A stretch of 64,000 nucleotides of DNA from Monocercomonoides exilis (GCA_001643675.2 LSRY02000006.1:870501-934500); one strand, 5' to 3'. Positions 21,376 through 33,526 are shown, numbered from the stretch's first letter. The notes: generated by a model not told the origin, from the sequence alone. Numbers and translations are program-made.

Positions 21376-24300
21376 CAGCCATACAAAACGAAGCAACGAA
21401 TTCTGCAAAGCGAAGGAGAGGAAACGACCACATTTCGATCATTAGGAAAGAGACAGAGAAAGAGACAAGATTGAGCAGACGGGCAAAGCGGCGAGGAAGA
21501 CGAACAAGAGAAGAATGAGAAGAAAGAGGAGAGGAGGAGGAAGAGGAAAAAGAGGGGTTAGAGGAAGAAGAAGAATAGAAAAAGAAGAATACGATAAGGA
21601 TAATGTTAATACTAATGAAGAATATGGTAAGGCTTCGCTATTAACTCCCTCAGCGACACCATCGTCTGCAGAAACTGCACCACTCATTGCCCATCCTCTG
21701 GAGAAAGACCAAAGTTCGTCGCTTTTTTTGAGTTGTTCCTTCACAGCTTCAGCCCCAACAGCATTCCCGGCAGCCGCACAATGTGGAACAACGTCAACCA
21801 CCCTTCTTTCTTCTCTTTCACCAACTGAACAATCTTCACATGTAGCTTCAGCACCATTTACACGTCACCTTCGATACTGTGTAAAACTCCTTCTCCAAGT
21901 TGACCAACGCCATCTTGTGGCCTTCGCAATCACATAATTCAAAGACTGCTATAAAGGCTGTAACATGTCAGCTTCATTACAAATATCAGGAAGCTGCTTC
22001 TTCCCTAAAGTTATTCAGAAGAAACGCAATGAACATAAAGGTATCTGCATACGTCTTCTCCGACTGAATCCCCTCAAACAGCCAAAAGACATTTTAATCT
22101 CTTCTCCCACACCCATTCTAACACCATTCAATTATCAGGAAAACTCCAATTCACCTCAAATTTACTCTTTCCACACAAATTCCTCAAACAGTTTCATCTT
22201 AACAAAGTCCTTCCGGAACAGTTCTTCCCCATTCATTCTTGCCCACAGTATCGCATCGCTCTTCTTCTGCGCCGCTTGCTTCTCCCCCAGCCACATGTCC
22301 ACAAAATCCACAAACCCCTGCCTCTGCACTCCCACCCCCATTCAAAGATCTGCTGAAATAAAGTCTCCGCATTACCCCCGGATCCTCGACAGCTTCCATA
22401 TTAGCTAAGACTGCAGACCTATCTTCAGCAACTACAACAAACGCTTCATCTGCACGGATGACCTCCGCGTGTGTGGCACCCGAAGCACACGTGCTGATTA
22501 AAACGTTTCTTGTTCCAGCGACCCAGACACTGCACTCATCAGTCACTCCCTCGCCATCGACACCGCCTGCAAAGGCACCCCACCTGCCCCAGACACTCCT
22601 GACCTCAATCCACCAAGAGAAGTCACAGAGCACTCCGATTCTTCCCTGTCTCTGCTTTCTGTCGTCTGTTCAAGAAGCATGAACGGCCACTACACAACAT
22701 TCGCACTCCCTTAACCTTTCTTTACCACTGTTGGAACCACAGTTTTCATGCAATCATCCCGCTCCCTCTCTTCGGATTGTTGTGCTGAAACAGCGGAATC
22801 CTGTTCACCGGGCTTGCATCTCTTTCTTCTGCCTTTTCAACCTCCTCTGCCTCCTCGTATTCTCCCCCTCCGTTTCTGCTTCTCCTCCTCCTCCTCCTCC
22901 CCGCCCCATCCCTCCCTCTCCCCCCTTTCTCCTCTGCCCCGCCTTCCCTGCCCCCGCCAATCTCCCCCCGCAACACCTGCTCCTCCAGCTCCCGAACCTG
23001 AACAACCAGCCGATCCACCTTCTCTTCATACGACGCCTTTATTTTCTTCTGCTCCTGCTTCTTTTGCGCAAGCGCCGTCTGCTCCTTTTCTATCACCTCA
23101 TTGAACGGCGCCTTCTGCATGCTTATCATCCACTTCTGCAATTTCGACAATGCAATCAGCATCTTCGTTTCCTTTTCCATCTTGTTCATCTTCTACTGCA
23201 CTTTTGCATCCACTCCTCCTTCACAACCAATACTAACACCACCACCACCATTTGTCCCAACGCCTTTCTTCTCTGATCTCTTGCTGAACCCAGATCTCGT
23301 TCCCTCACTTCCACCACCTCTTCCACTATCGTTGTTTGTTTTTCTCACAACACTCACTCCGCTCCTCGCTTTAACAACAACAGCCTTCCAAGAGGAATCC
23401 AGCTCAAGCATAAAAGCGCTGCCACCACAATGCTCGCTGCAAACTTCTCTTTGTGCTTTTTACACAGCCCAACAGCGGAATCAACGAAGCCCTAGACAGA
23501 ATTTTACGTTCACATACAGACATTAACAAAGAAGACGTTGCAAGGGAAACTTCAATTTCCTGCATCGAACCCTTGCTGTACCAACTCACCACCATGCCCT
23601 GCTGTGCGCATCGATTCTTCACTTCTCAATCCTCATATTAATCAGTTCCGCCTTCTTCTTCATCGTCACCAGCTGCTCCTTCACCTCCTTCACCTGCATC
23701 ACCTCTGCGTTGTGCTTCTCGCTCAGCTGCAGAATCTTCCTCTGATTCATCCAGATGAACTTGTCCTTCTCCTGCAGCTGCTCTTCCAGCACGCTCGTCC
23801 GCTTCTCCTCCTTTTCCTTTTCCAACTTCTTCTTCTTCTTTTCTTTCTTCCAGCAAATGCAGCACAACTGCTGCCGGCGACAAAACAACATCTTCCAACA
23901 TCAGCCCCTCTGCCCCACCGCCTCCAGCGCCTTCTCCGCAAACTCTTCCACTTCATTCACTGCAACCATTCGCTTCCTCATTTTGTTGACTAGCTTCATC
24001 ACTTCGCATACCTCGTCTTCTTCTATCTGTTCGCCAGCCTTTCAATGGCCAACGGAGCCAGCGATAGATCAGGCGTATTGCAGATTAACAGGAACGCATT
24101 TACATCAACTACTGTTAATATCGGCTTCTTCAACGACTTCTTTCTCAGCAAGTTCTCAAGAAATGGGAGCAAAGCAACAAGAAGAATGAAAAGTATTATT
24201 CATTGAATTGACACAGCACGTTCTGTTCAGCAGAGCACATCAAGTCAACATTGAAACCTCGCAGTATGTGCAACATCCGCAGCGACAGGAGCAGTGACAG

Positions 24301-24720
24301 CTTCATAACCATCCAGCTTTTGCAGCTCAGCTGCTTTCTTCACAACTATCCTCAGCCGCCAAACGATTTCATTCAACCATGCCACTTCAAGCGTTTATGA
24401 ATCCTCCATCTTCGAGGCATCCGAAGTGTAAAATGCACGTACAGACGAAGATGCTAATATCCGTACATCCCCTGTCACCTTCTTCTCTTCTTTTATTGGA
24501 CTCCGGAATGTAAAGAAGATCTGCGTGCTACTCCACTTGAAGAAGACGAAGTAAAAAGGAGCTGATCGAAGAGACAACTAAATTGTTTCCACTCCCGCTA
24601 GAAGCTTTTTGATACAACTCATCACACAAAATTGCAGCTGCTTTCGAGTCACAAACACAAAGTCCATGTTCAAATTATAAACACCAATCATCACCGAAAT
24701 CTCATCTTTTTTGATTTGAT
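21376..24720 (-). pseudogene. Decayed large gene, helical-repeat and coiled-coil type
   Basis: This 3.3-kb stretch is GC-rich like real exons but has no long clean frame. Minus-strand fragments read in order from 24700 to 21400: MIGVYNLNMDFVFV; NEIVWRLRIVVKKAAELQKL; LLRKKSLKKPILTVVDVNAF; a coiled coil near 23620-23850 (TSVLEEQLQEKDKF); another near 22990-23190 (MQKAPFNEVIEKEQ); WARMNGEELFRKDFVKMKL near 22200; and GNAVGAEAVKEQLKKSDELW near 21750. Frameshifts and stops separate them. The original protein seems to have had alpha-helical repeats, coiled coils, basic low-complexity and an acidic tail. Plus-strand Ser/Pro-rich frames here are shadows. No function assigned. Confidence 0.55.
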
Positions 24721-25374
24721 GAAAAAGAAGGAACAGAATTTCTTTTGGAATGGAATTGAAATGAGAAGAAAAAGATAAGCAAAAAAGAAAATGAAAAGTT
24801 GAAAGCTATTTAAGATATGATTCATGATTTGATTCAAAACATGAGATATCATTTCTTTTTTGAATTTTTATAAACGGACATTTGACATCAGAAATTATAT
24901 GTTGTTTTTTTAATTATTTATTATAAAATTAATAACTGTTCAATATTAACAATTTTTTTAATTTCTGTTAATTGCAACGAGGACAGTTGAGATGAAATTT
25001 TCCTGGTTAATAATTTCTTTTAAAAATACTCAAATAAAAGCAAGTCAAAATCTATTTGTCTTTCAAATAGGGAAAATAATTAAAGTGGAGTCTCAATTCA
25101 AAAAATTAAAACGTTTATATGAACAGTTGAAACAAAAACAAAGAAATATGAACAAATTATTTAGTTGCAACAAAAAACAAGAAAAAACTATATTTGATAA
25201 CATCGATATGATTTTACAGTGTAAATAATATATGAAATCTGTTTTATTGAAACGCAAAACTTGGGGATAGGGTGACAAAACTGAAAAGAATAATTCTCAG
25301 CAATATATGATGGTAACGGAATGATCAACATTTTTTGATCATTTTTGATCATATTTTCAGATCAGTTAAACGTT
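24721..25374. other. AT-rich DNA, no gene seen
   Basis: A 78-codon Lys-rich plus frame at 24992-25228 has the composition of spacer DNA. The inner part of the right facing end begins near 25290. Confidence 0.4.
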
Positions 25375-25400
25375 TGCGACTTTTCAAAAAGAATGACCCA
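25375..25400 (-). repeat. Facing MITE-family end, right
   Basis: Inverted copy of 19560-19585; inside it the CCGTTACCAT block recurs. Both ends are flanked by the dinucleotide CA. Confidence 0.75.
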
Positions 25401-25402
25401 CA

Positions 25403-25810
25403 TAGTTAGTGTTAATAATGGTGGACACTTTCAATAACTGTGGACAGTCGCATTATCTCAACAACCGTTGACAGTTACTTTTTGACAATTAGCCAAATTA
25501 TTCCTTCAATGAATACAAACTTATATGAATTGTTTCAATCACCAATCCAACACAATACAATTTTTTAAAAAATATATTTAGTTTTCGGAGAAATTCGGAG
25601 AATCTTATATCTCCGAGTTTCTCCGAGAATAGAATCTGTAAAGTTTTTGATTCTTGGGAGCAAGTTGTTTCATTTCTGTGTGTTATTTATAAGTTTGTAC
25701 AAAATGAGAGAATAATTGGGTTTATTATCAAAAAGTAACTGTCAACGGTTGTTGAGATTTCTCAACTGTCCACAGTTATTGAATGTGTCCACCATTACTA
25801 ACACTAACTA
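25403..25810. mobile_element. ~400-bp TA-flanked MITE with a central hairpin
   Basis: The ends are about 85-bp inverted repeats starting GTTAGTGTTA and containing GGTGGACAC and CAATAACTGTGGACAGT. Each is bordered by TA (25403-25404 and 25809-25810). The middle has a smaller inverted repeat (CGGAGAAATTCGGAGA against TCTCCGAGTTTCTCCG). No coding frame. It sits 2 bp from the facing end at 25400. Confidence 0.85.
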
Positions 25811-28460
25811 TATCCTTTTTCTTACGTTCTTTCCTTTCCTTCATTTGTTTATTTTGAATATTTTCCATGTAATAGAAAACTCTTTGAGATTTCATCGTCT
25901 TTTCAACTGAAGAACGTAGCACCACTTATTTTTCAAAATCCTTAACGTCCTCGAAATTAATATTATTTCTTCCTTTCTTCAAATTTCTTTTTTCATCAAA
26001 TGAAAATAAAACTCTCTGCTTAAAGGAATGTATTCAATTATTCTTTTCTTCAAATGGCATTTCTTCAATCATATCAACAATCTTTTCAAAACTTTCAATT
26101 TCTATTGCTGTTTTCACTTCACCTTTTTTGTCCGCTGCAGAAGCTCTCATTTCATAGAATTATCCTTCAATTATTGATTTTCCATAAACAACCGCTTTCT
26201 CTCTTTGTTTCATCTTCTACGACCAGTCGAATGCAAACAGCATAATGCAATCTCTCGAAGATCATCCATATTGTAATATGTTCCAAATAACATCTTCTTC
26301 CCCAATCCTGTTGTTTTCTGTGAATTCTTTCATCTTCCAAATGTAAAAAAGTCGGATTCGATCATCTTGGATTGTGCACATGATGATCGGCTATTCTTGA
26401 TTTAACATTGAATCAATAGATGACAAAGGCGACGAAGAAGACGAAGTGGTGAAGAAGGAGAAAAAGAAGAAAGAGAAGAAGAAGAATACATAGGAGAGGG
26501 GTGTTATGTGCAGAATATGTCTGTCGGAGAAATAGAGCATTCATATTGCATTTCTCCGAATGAGAATGTTCTCATAAGCTTATTTTGGAATTCATGAGAA
26601 GATGTGATGGGTTGAAGGAATTTATTTGCAAGGGAAAGTTAAAAAAAAAAAAAAGAAGAAGAAGAAGAAAAGGATAAAATGAAAAGAATGATTTTATACA
26701 GATGGCATTTCATTTCCAATGTTGCGAATGACAGTTGAGAAGAAGAGGAACAACTGAAATGATTTTCTTTTCAATTTGCTGTGCTGCCGATTGATAAGCA
26801 TTAACACATTGGAAGGTCTACTCTCTGATCCAATGTCAAATGAGAGGAATTATAAAAAGAGGAGGAGGAAGAAGCTGAGAAGAAGACGATGGCGAAGAAG
26901 AAGGCGAAGATGAAGGCGAAGAAGAAGGCGAAGAAGAAGGCGAAGATGAAGCTAGTGCTGAATGATCAGAATGCAACACAATAACAGCATTTGCAAACAA
27001 AATTCTCGCAGCAGCAGATATGAAGAAAGAACGAAAGAACGAAAGAAGAAAAAAAGGCCGAAAGAGAAATAGAATGAAACGAGTTGGATTGTGCTCTTCT
27101 GGAGGAAGTTAAACGACAAATGTGAACAAGACTCATTTGAAGAAAATGAAGAAATATTGAATGGATTCGAATTTCACTGCAGCCAACAGCAATAAGAGAA
27201 GGAAGATTTATTTTGTGTCGCAACATGAGAATTTGTTGGCTACTCAAACAACAAATTCTCAAATACGAAGAAGGTCTTCTTTTCATAAGCCAAATAAAAA
27301 AAATCTCGTCAATGAAGAAACCGAAGGAGAGGGAAAGAAATCACATAAGCTCCAAAAATGCTGCTTGAAATGGATTAACCCTGGGAATGACGTTCGTCGA
27401 AATAAAAACTGTTGTCTGGGAGAAAAAATGTTCAAAAAATAGATAAATAATAAGTTTTGCATTGATTAGAAAATTCTTCAATGGAACATGCATGCCCTCT
27501 TTTATCGCAAATGCAGAAAATTGTTCAATTACTGATGCTGCCATTCTCCTTTTCCATTGTTTCCCTGTGCTCCTTTCTCCATCATCCTTTTTTCTCATTA
27601 AATATCCTTCTTTCTATGTTTTCATCCATTTTTTTTCCTGAAAAAAATATCTCCGAATTCTATTCTTTCCAATAACTGTCCAATTGTTGTCATTCCATTT
27701 CGCTCTCATCAAAATGCTTTTCAATCGAATTTGTTTTCTTCCCCTCTCCCAACTGAATACAAAAAATTTGCAATTCACATCTGCTGATTGTCTCTCGGCT
27801 TAGCTCTCTTCCTATGATCTTCTCAGAAAAGCAAAAAAATGCACATTTATGTTATTTATCAGATTCTTAAGCTCTGAAAAGATGATTTACAAAAGAATCT
27901 TCTAAACAAACAGGAACGATAAAAAAATGCATACATGCGAATATTTTGATTTTTAAAAAATTGTTGAATTTCCTTCAATGATGCTTTTCATAAAAATCCT
28001 CTTGCACAATTTAATCATCAATTCCCCTCCGTCGCTGTCCCGTGCAACCTCTCAAAATAATATCTCCCATTCCGCAGAAAATATTTGTTCGCAGTCTCTC
28101 ATTTTAGCAAGGAATATTTTGTTCTTTCAAATCTGATGATCTGTATATCCATTACTGCAAACAAGAAAAAAGATAAAACGTTTTTTCTTTCTTTCTTTGT
28201 GACGACTTGCCAAACATCACTAACAACGCAGAATGGTATAACAACTTATGCTTTCATGATTATGTTGAGCTTTTGTTTTGCGCCGATTTCTTTTATCCGA
28301 TGATATCTGAATTCAAATCAAATGACGAATTTTCGTTGTTTTCTGGCTGCAACGCATTTTCAAAAATGCAGAGGATATCAGCCAGAGCAAAGTTCAATAG
28401 TTTGCGCTCATTATTGCATTTGAATTCTTGTTGAATGGATTTCTTAATTTTTTATTTCAG
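25811..28460. other. 2.6-kb region without a convincing gene
   Basis: Composition varies. A Lys-rich run of GCGAAGAAGAAG units lies at 26880-26950, an acidic then basic stretch at 26415-26490, and a 93-codon plus frame at 27161-27442 (begins MDSNFTAANSNKRRK) that could be an exon. A minus-strand piece near 26040-26150 (EIESFEKIVDMIEEM) also looks coding. I cannot join any of these; the region may hold gene debris. Confidence 0.35.
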
Positions 28461-29777
28461 AATTGTTTTGTGAACTTGAGCATTGCATTGAAGAAGATCA
28501 AAAACAGAAAGTTCTTGAAATAAATGGATTAATGGAAGGGATAGATAGAGAAGAATTCAAATTTATTTTCACAACAAGAATGTTCGAAGAAATGGACAAA
28601 ATGATTGAAAAAAAGAAACTTTCGATGGAAAATACAATCTTGTTGTTGAAGAAGGCCGGATATTGCAAAGTGTTGAAACATACGTTTGTCCTTGGATTTG
28701 AAGATTCTTTTCTGGGCAATAGGTTTACGACGACGATGATTGATGAAAATGAGAAGAAGAAAGGAAAGGATGAAAAGCAGCTGACTGATTGTTGTGAATG
28801 CTATCTTTTGCTTAGCAACGATTATATCTCAAGTTTGCTTCCAATATGTGTGCTCAGCCTTCTGAATGCTGCATTGAAGAAAGAGGAAAACGAGGAAGTT
28901 CAAAAAGAAGTGGAAATTGCTTTACTTGCATTGAGCAACATAAAATTTACAGCATGAGTATTCTATTTTATGTTTGAGATTTTTTTTAAAAAAATTTTTT
29001 TCTATATTTTATTAGTTCCTGCAACAAGAGCTTTTCCTCGATGATATCAAAGAGATCATCCTTTATCATCAAGAGTGTGGCAATCTGACACGACTTGCGT
29101 ATCAATCAGCTTGGCAGTTTTTGCAGTTCAGGCTTTATTCTGATAGGAGCGTGGAAGACGTGATTGTGGATGAGCTGCATTTCTCAAGCGAAATTAAAAG
29201 GGAGCTGGAAGAGCTGTCGAAATGTGTGGGTTTGAAAAGAAAAAAAGAGGAAAGAGGAAAAGAAACAAAAGAAGAGCTTACTTTAACAAGATGGCTCTAT
29301 CTAATTGATGATGACTTTTCCTCAAGCACATTGCATACTGAAGAATATGTTGGGCTTGTCAGCAACATCGTTCAGGTATATGGAACAACAAAGAATTATC
29401 ACAGTGAAATCAGCAAATTGTGTTTTCATTTATTTCGAGAAGCAGCAGAAAGTGAATGCGTGTATGTTGAAGATTTATTGGAAGGCAAAGCATTTGATGT
29501 CATTTTGGAGGAAATTCAGCAACCAACACTAAATGACGAAATGAAATATGAATGCTCGATATTTTTTTTTAATATTTCAAAGAAATTGAAAGGAAGCGTG
29601 GATTATGTAGTAACTAAAAAGAAAAGAAGGATAGCTAAAAAGAAGATATTTGAAAAGATGGAGGAAGAAGGTTACGAAGATGCCTTCACAAGCTTTTTTA
29701 ATACAATTAAATTTTTTGATGAAGACGATTATCTTAGATATACGTTGAATATTTCGGACTATTTTGTGAACATTTGA
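28461..29777 (+). CDS. Copy B of the multicopy Lys/Glu-rich family
   Basis: After a TTTATTTCAG acceptor at 28460 the first block (28461-28957) reads ELFCELEHCIEED, KKLSMENTILLLKKAGYC, LTDCCECYLLL, LLPICVLSLLNAALKKE. The second block (29016-29777), after TTATTAG, reads LQQELFLDDIKEII, LTRLAYQSAWQFL, ESECVYVEDLLEGKAFDVIL and ends DYFVNI with TGA. The only GT that keeps frame leaves a TGA as the last codon of the first block (28955-28957), so either the gene makes a 165-residue half protein, splices in another way, or is dead. A first exon upstream is implied but not found. The C-terminal half is nearly identical to copy A while the N-terminal half is not. All-helical, function unknown. Confidence 0.55.
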
Positions 29778-30136
29778 GGAAATGTTTCGCATTTTGAAAC
29801 TTGAAAATTTTATTTTTCTTTTTTCACCATTTCACAATTCAACAGTTATTTGAATGCTTTTATTTTGACTGTTTTTTTCACTTCTTCGAAATGGAAGAAC
29901 GTTGCAAGAAAACAACCGAACAACAGTTCAATTATCTTTTCATATGTGTCAATCTCTTCCTCATCGTGGAGATTCCATTGAGTGCAAGCAAAACGATTCC
30001 TTCTGCATTCTGCGCTCAGCATCTCGGTCATTATCTTCAGCAGCTCTTCTTCTCCTTTGCTCATTCAATCTGGCTGATAACTCCTCGCTTTCTCTTGTCT
30101 CTTCAGCTTTGCTTCCTATTGGATCCCATCAAAATG
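29396..30136 (+). repeat. Arm of the high-identity inverted duplication (partner 3214-3955)
   Basis: Inverted near-identical copy of 3214-3955. On its minus strand a 72-codon frame (29846-30064, MSKGEEELLKIM to IKAFK) is intact, whereas copy A has two stops at matching places. Whether that frame is a gene is unclear. Confidence 0.8.
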
Positions 30137-31089
30137 AATAATTCCCTTTGTTTTCTATTGTTTCCCTTCAACTTCTATTGCAAAATTGTGAAAATTTGTG
30201 AATTGATTCATATCAACTTTATTGAATTATATTTTGATATCAGAAATATTTTTTGAAAAAAAAAAATAAGATTCATTTTGTGTTCCATGTTTTTCTTCTT
30301 CTTCATTTTTTCAATATTCCATTGAAACTTGGCCAGTTCGATAGAACATAACCCGCACCTCTCATTCAAAGAAAATCTATCGTTATTTTTTCCCTTCTTA
30401 TCTTTTCTTTTTCTTTAACAAATATATTGATTTCTTCTTGTTTGCATCAATAATGTGAATATGTTATGTTGAAAAGAAATGAAAAAGTAACATATGTGTG
30501 TTCAACGTTCAGATATCGCAAAAAATAAAATGTAATGAAATAAAATAAAATTCTGCGTGAAAATTCTCTCTCTCTCTTTCTCTTTCTCTTTCTTTCTTTC
30601 TTTCTTTCTTTCTCACTCTCTTACTCACTCGTTTTTCACGATGATAAACAATAGATATTAAAATGTTGAACATTTCCAAAAACGATTAAAAACTTTTGAT
30701 TAGTCAAAACTTTATTGAATTTTTGAAAAATGAATATATAAAAATATATATATATATATATATTTGATAAAAAAACTTAAATGAAAAACTTTTTCTATAA
30801 TTTGTATACGAATACCATAAGAAATAAATAAAATTTGTTTTTTTTTATTTTTATTGGTAAAAAGGCGTGGTTAATAAGAAAATGGAAATTTATGACGTTT
30901 GAGTTTCGCTTTTTATATTCTTAAGATAACTTTTAACTTGTATTAACATCTGTTGCTTTCTTGTGACGTTACGAAATATTGTTATCTTATTTATTTAATG
31001 AACAAAAGAAAACAGAAAAAGATGATCAGCAATTTCGAAAGTTTATTGATTTGTTTTAAGAATTCTCTTTTCAAAGTTGATATTATTTG
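30137..31089. other. AT-rich spacer with microsatellites
   Basis: Holds a CT-rich tract (TCTC then TTTC units, about 30566-30615) and a (TA)n run near 30740-30763. No gene seen. Confidence 0.5.
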
Positions 31090-32924
31090 ATGAAACTTAT
31101 GGATATTTGTTCTGATAGTTTTATTCATTCGGGAAATCAGTCTCTAATTTTAAATCCATTCAATGCACCTATAGTTGCATATGGTGTGTAGAGTTATTTT
31201 TTTATTTTTGTTATTTTCTCTCAAATTTTTGCTTTTGTAGTTGCTTCTCCCGAGCATTTCACATCAAACTCTTCTCATCGAAAACATTCTCATTGCTCCT
31301 GTTGCTGCCATTGTTGCCATCATCATAAACATTGCCACCACCGTCGCAAACGTTACAAAAGTCATTGTTCGACTTCGTCATCACGCTCATCATCACCAAC
31401 ATCAGCAAGCACATCTTCAACCAATTTAAGTTCATCACATAATTCTCATTGTCATTCTACATCAACTGCTTCTGTTTTCACTAATTCTCATTCTCATCAT
31501 CATAAACATAAGAGGAATTCACATCGTCATAGACATTCTTCGGTATCAAAATCGCATTCTCATCATAAATCCAGAGGGATTTCTCAATCTCAGGAGAAAA
31601 TGAATCAAAAATCGCTACAAAAACTGAAAGAATCGAAAAGGCTGGAACTCTTACACGAAAAGGCGAAAGAAGCAATATACGATGATCTTTTGACCTTAAG
31701 CAAAGGCAACATTAATAAGGTTTTTTCATTCTTATAAATTCTTTGTTTTTATTCAAACAATATTACAATATTGCATTTTTCAAATACCCCCCGCTCCCTC
31801 GTCTGCGTCTTGTGTCCGAAAATGGTTATCTTCATTCACTCTATCAACGCTTCATTAAGCCAACAATAGAACTATTTCTCACGTCTTATTTGAAGAACTT
31901 GACAATATCCTCGCCTGCATCGTCAACATTGCCATCTGTCAATTCATTTTCATCTTTTTCTCTTCGTTCGCCTGAAATTTTCGTGGCTGACTTGACACCT
32001 GAGCATCGGTCTGAGGTTGTGGAAGAAGTGATTGCTGAATTGGGATGGAGCGAATCTTCTCTTCATAGCAGACACGAACGAATTGATGGAGAAATAGAGG
32101 GAGCAAGCAATATCACTGAAAGGGATAAGAAATCAAAAGAAAATGACGAAGCAACAGGAGCTAAAAAGAAAACAAATGGAGATGCAGAAAATGAAAAAGA
32201 AGAGAAAGAAGAAAAAGCGGAGAGAAAAAGAAGTGAAAAGAAGAATAAAAAGATTGGAAAGGAAGAGGAAGAAGAGTCTGAGGAAGAGAAAGAAGAGGAG
32301 AAGAAAGAGGAGGAAGAGGAAGAGGAAGAAGCTTCAGAAAATGTTGTTGAAGAGAGCGCAGAAAGCGAACGAAACGATGATGAAGAAGCAGAAGGAGAAG
32401 AAAAAAGTTCAGAAGTTGAAGAAGAGAAAGGAACAGAAACTGAAAAAGAAAACGACTTCATTGAACAAAGTTTGGAAGGCGAAGCTGATGGAACATTGGA
32501 AAAAGCGAACAAGATAGTTGGAGAAGAAGAAGAAGAAGAAGAAGGTGGATGTGGGGATGAAGGAGAAGGAGAAGGAGAAGGAGGGGATCAATTTGGCTAC
32601 ACTTCAGAAGACTTCGAAGAAAAAGAAGCAGACGAAGAAGAAGAGCAAGAAAATACCAACGAGGGGAAAAGGGAAAGAGAAGAGGACGATAACGCTGAAT
32701 TTGAAGGGAAATTGGCAGAGAATGAGACTGTTGAAGATTTTTGCGCAAAAGAGGAAGGCGGAGAAGAAGGAGAAGAAGGAGAAGAAGGAGAAGTGGAAGA
32801 GGAAGAAGAAACCTTTGGAGCTGATGTTGCTGGGCCATTAGATGAAATTGATGAGCAAGGAACAGAAAACGCTGATCAAAATGATTATTATGAATACGAT
32901 TACGAAGATTCGTCTCCATTTTGA
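31090..32924 (+). CDS. His/Ser-rich protein with a long acidic tail, unknown function
   Basis: Exon 1 (31090-31183) starts MKLMDICSDSF and joins exon 2 (31241-31719) across a 57-bp intron with donor GTGTGT and acceptor TTTTGTAG. Exon 2 is extraordinarily rich in His, Cys, Ser and Arg (KHSHCSCCCHCCHHHKHCHH) and could bind metal. The last coding block, in a different frame, has a conserved-looking stretch (LPRLRLVSENGYLHSLYQRF, then FLTSYLKNL) followed by about 290 residues dominated by Glu and Lys, ending DYEDSSPF and TGA. The second intron is unresolved: a GTTTTTTC donor lies at 31720 but no AG occurs before the coding-looking block near 31780. A frameshift, a non-canonical acceptor or an assembly error is possible. 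Confidence 0.55.
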
Positions 32925-33003
32925 GAAATCGCATGCATTAACACATCAAAAAAATTTTTTTGAAAGTATTAATTGTTGTGAGGTGTTTTTGCTATTCAAA
33001 GGG

Positions 33004-33073
<70 letters not shown>

Positions 33074-33526
33074 TTTTTACAAATTCACAGAATTTTAATG
33101 AAAATTGTTCCAAGTTTGCATGTGATTATTGCATTATTAATGAATTTAGGGATAAATTAATAGCAAAACATTTAACAGAAATAATAATAATAATAATAAT
33201 AAACTAATATATGTTGTTTCTTCATGATAAAAGATAAATAAAAAAATAAATTAATCCTTAAAATATGTAAAGCAAAAACAAAATTGTTAAGCATTGCAAT
33301 AAAACCCGTTTGGATATAAAAGTTTTCATTAATAGAAATAATTGCAATTGAAATCATAAGCAATGAAAAGATAAAATGAAAATAAAGTTTGATTTTTCTT
33401 TCAATTAAAGAAAATTTAAGTTGAGCAACAATTTAGAGCAAAATACAAAGAGTGCTCGAACAAGCGCACAGTAGCATTCAAATCACAGAGAGGGAAAAAA
33501 AAAGCAGGCAACGAAAGGGTTTCCAT
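32925..33526. other. AT-rich spacer with a long A run
   Basis: Apart from the 64-A homopolymer and a short TAA array near 33181-33203, nothing is seen. Confidence 0.5.
33007..33070 (+). repeat. Homopolymer of 64 A
   Basis: Uninterrupted A run; its exact length is likely unreliable. Confidence 0.9.

Noticed and set aside
20875-21520. Long plus-strand poly-Ser and Leu/Pro frames over the TTCCTC array
   Set aside because: They are translations of a hexanucleotide repeat; no flanking sequence supports a gene on that strand.
21965-24189. Several 140-180 residue Ser/Pro-rich plus-strand frames
   Set aside because: The coherent coiled-coil and helical fragments are all on the minus strand; these are their shadows.
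31743-31780. Start codon at 31743 for a separate acidic protein
   Set aside because: It begins with TTG-like context in AT-rich sequence; the sequence fits better as a later exon of the gene starting at 31090, although the splice is unresolved.
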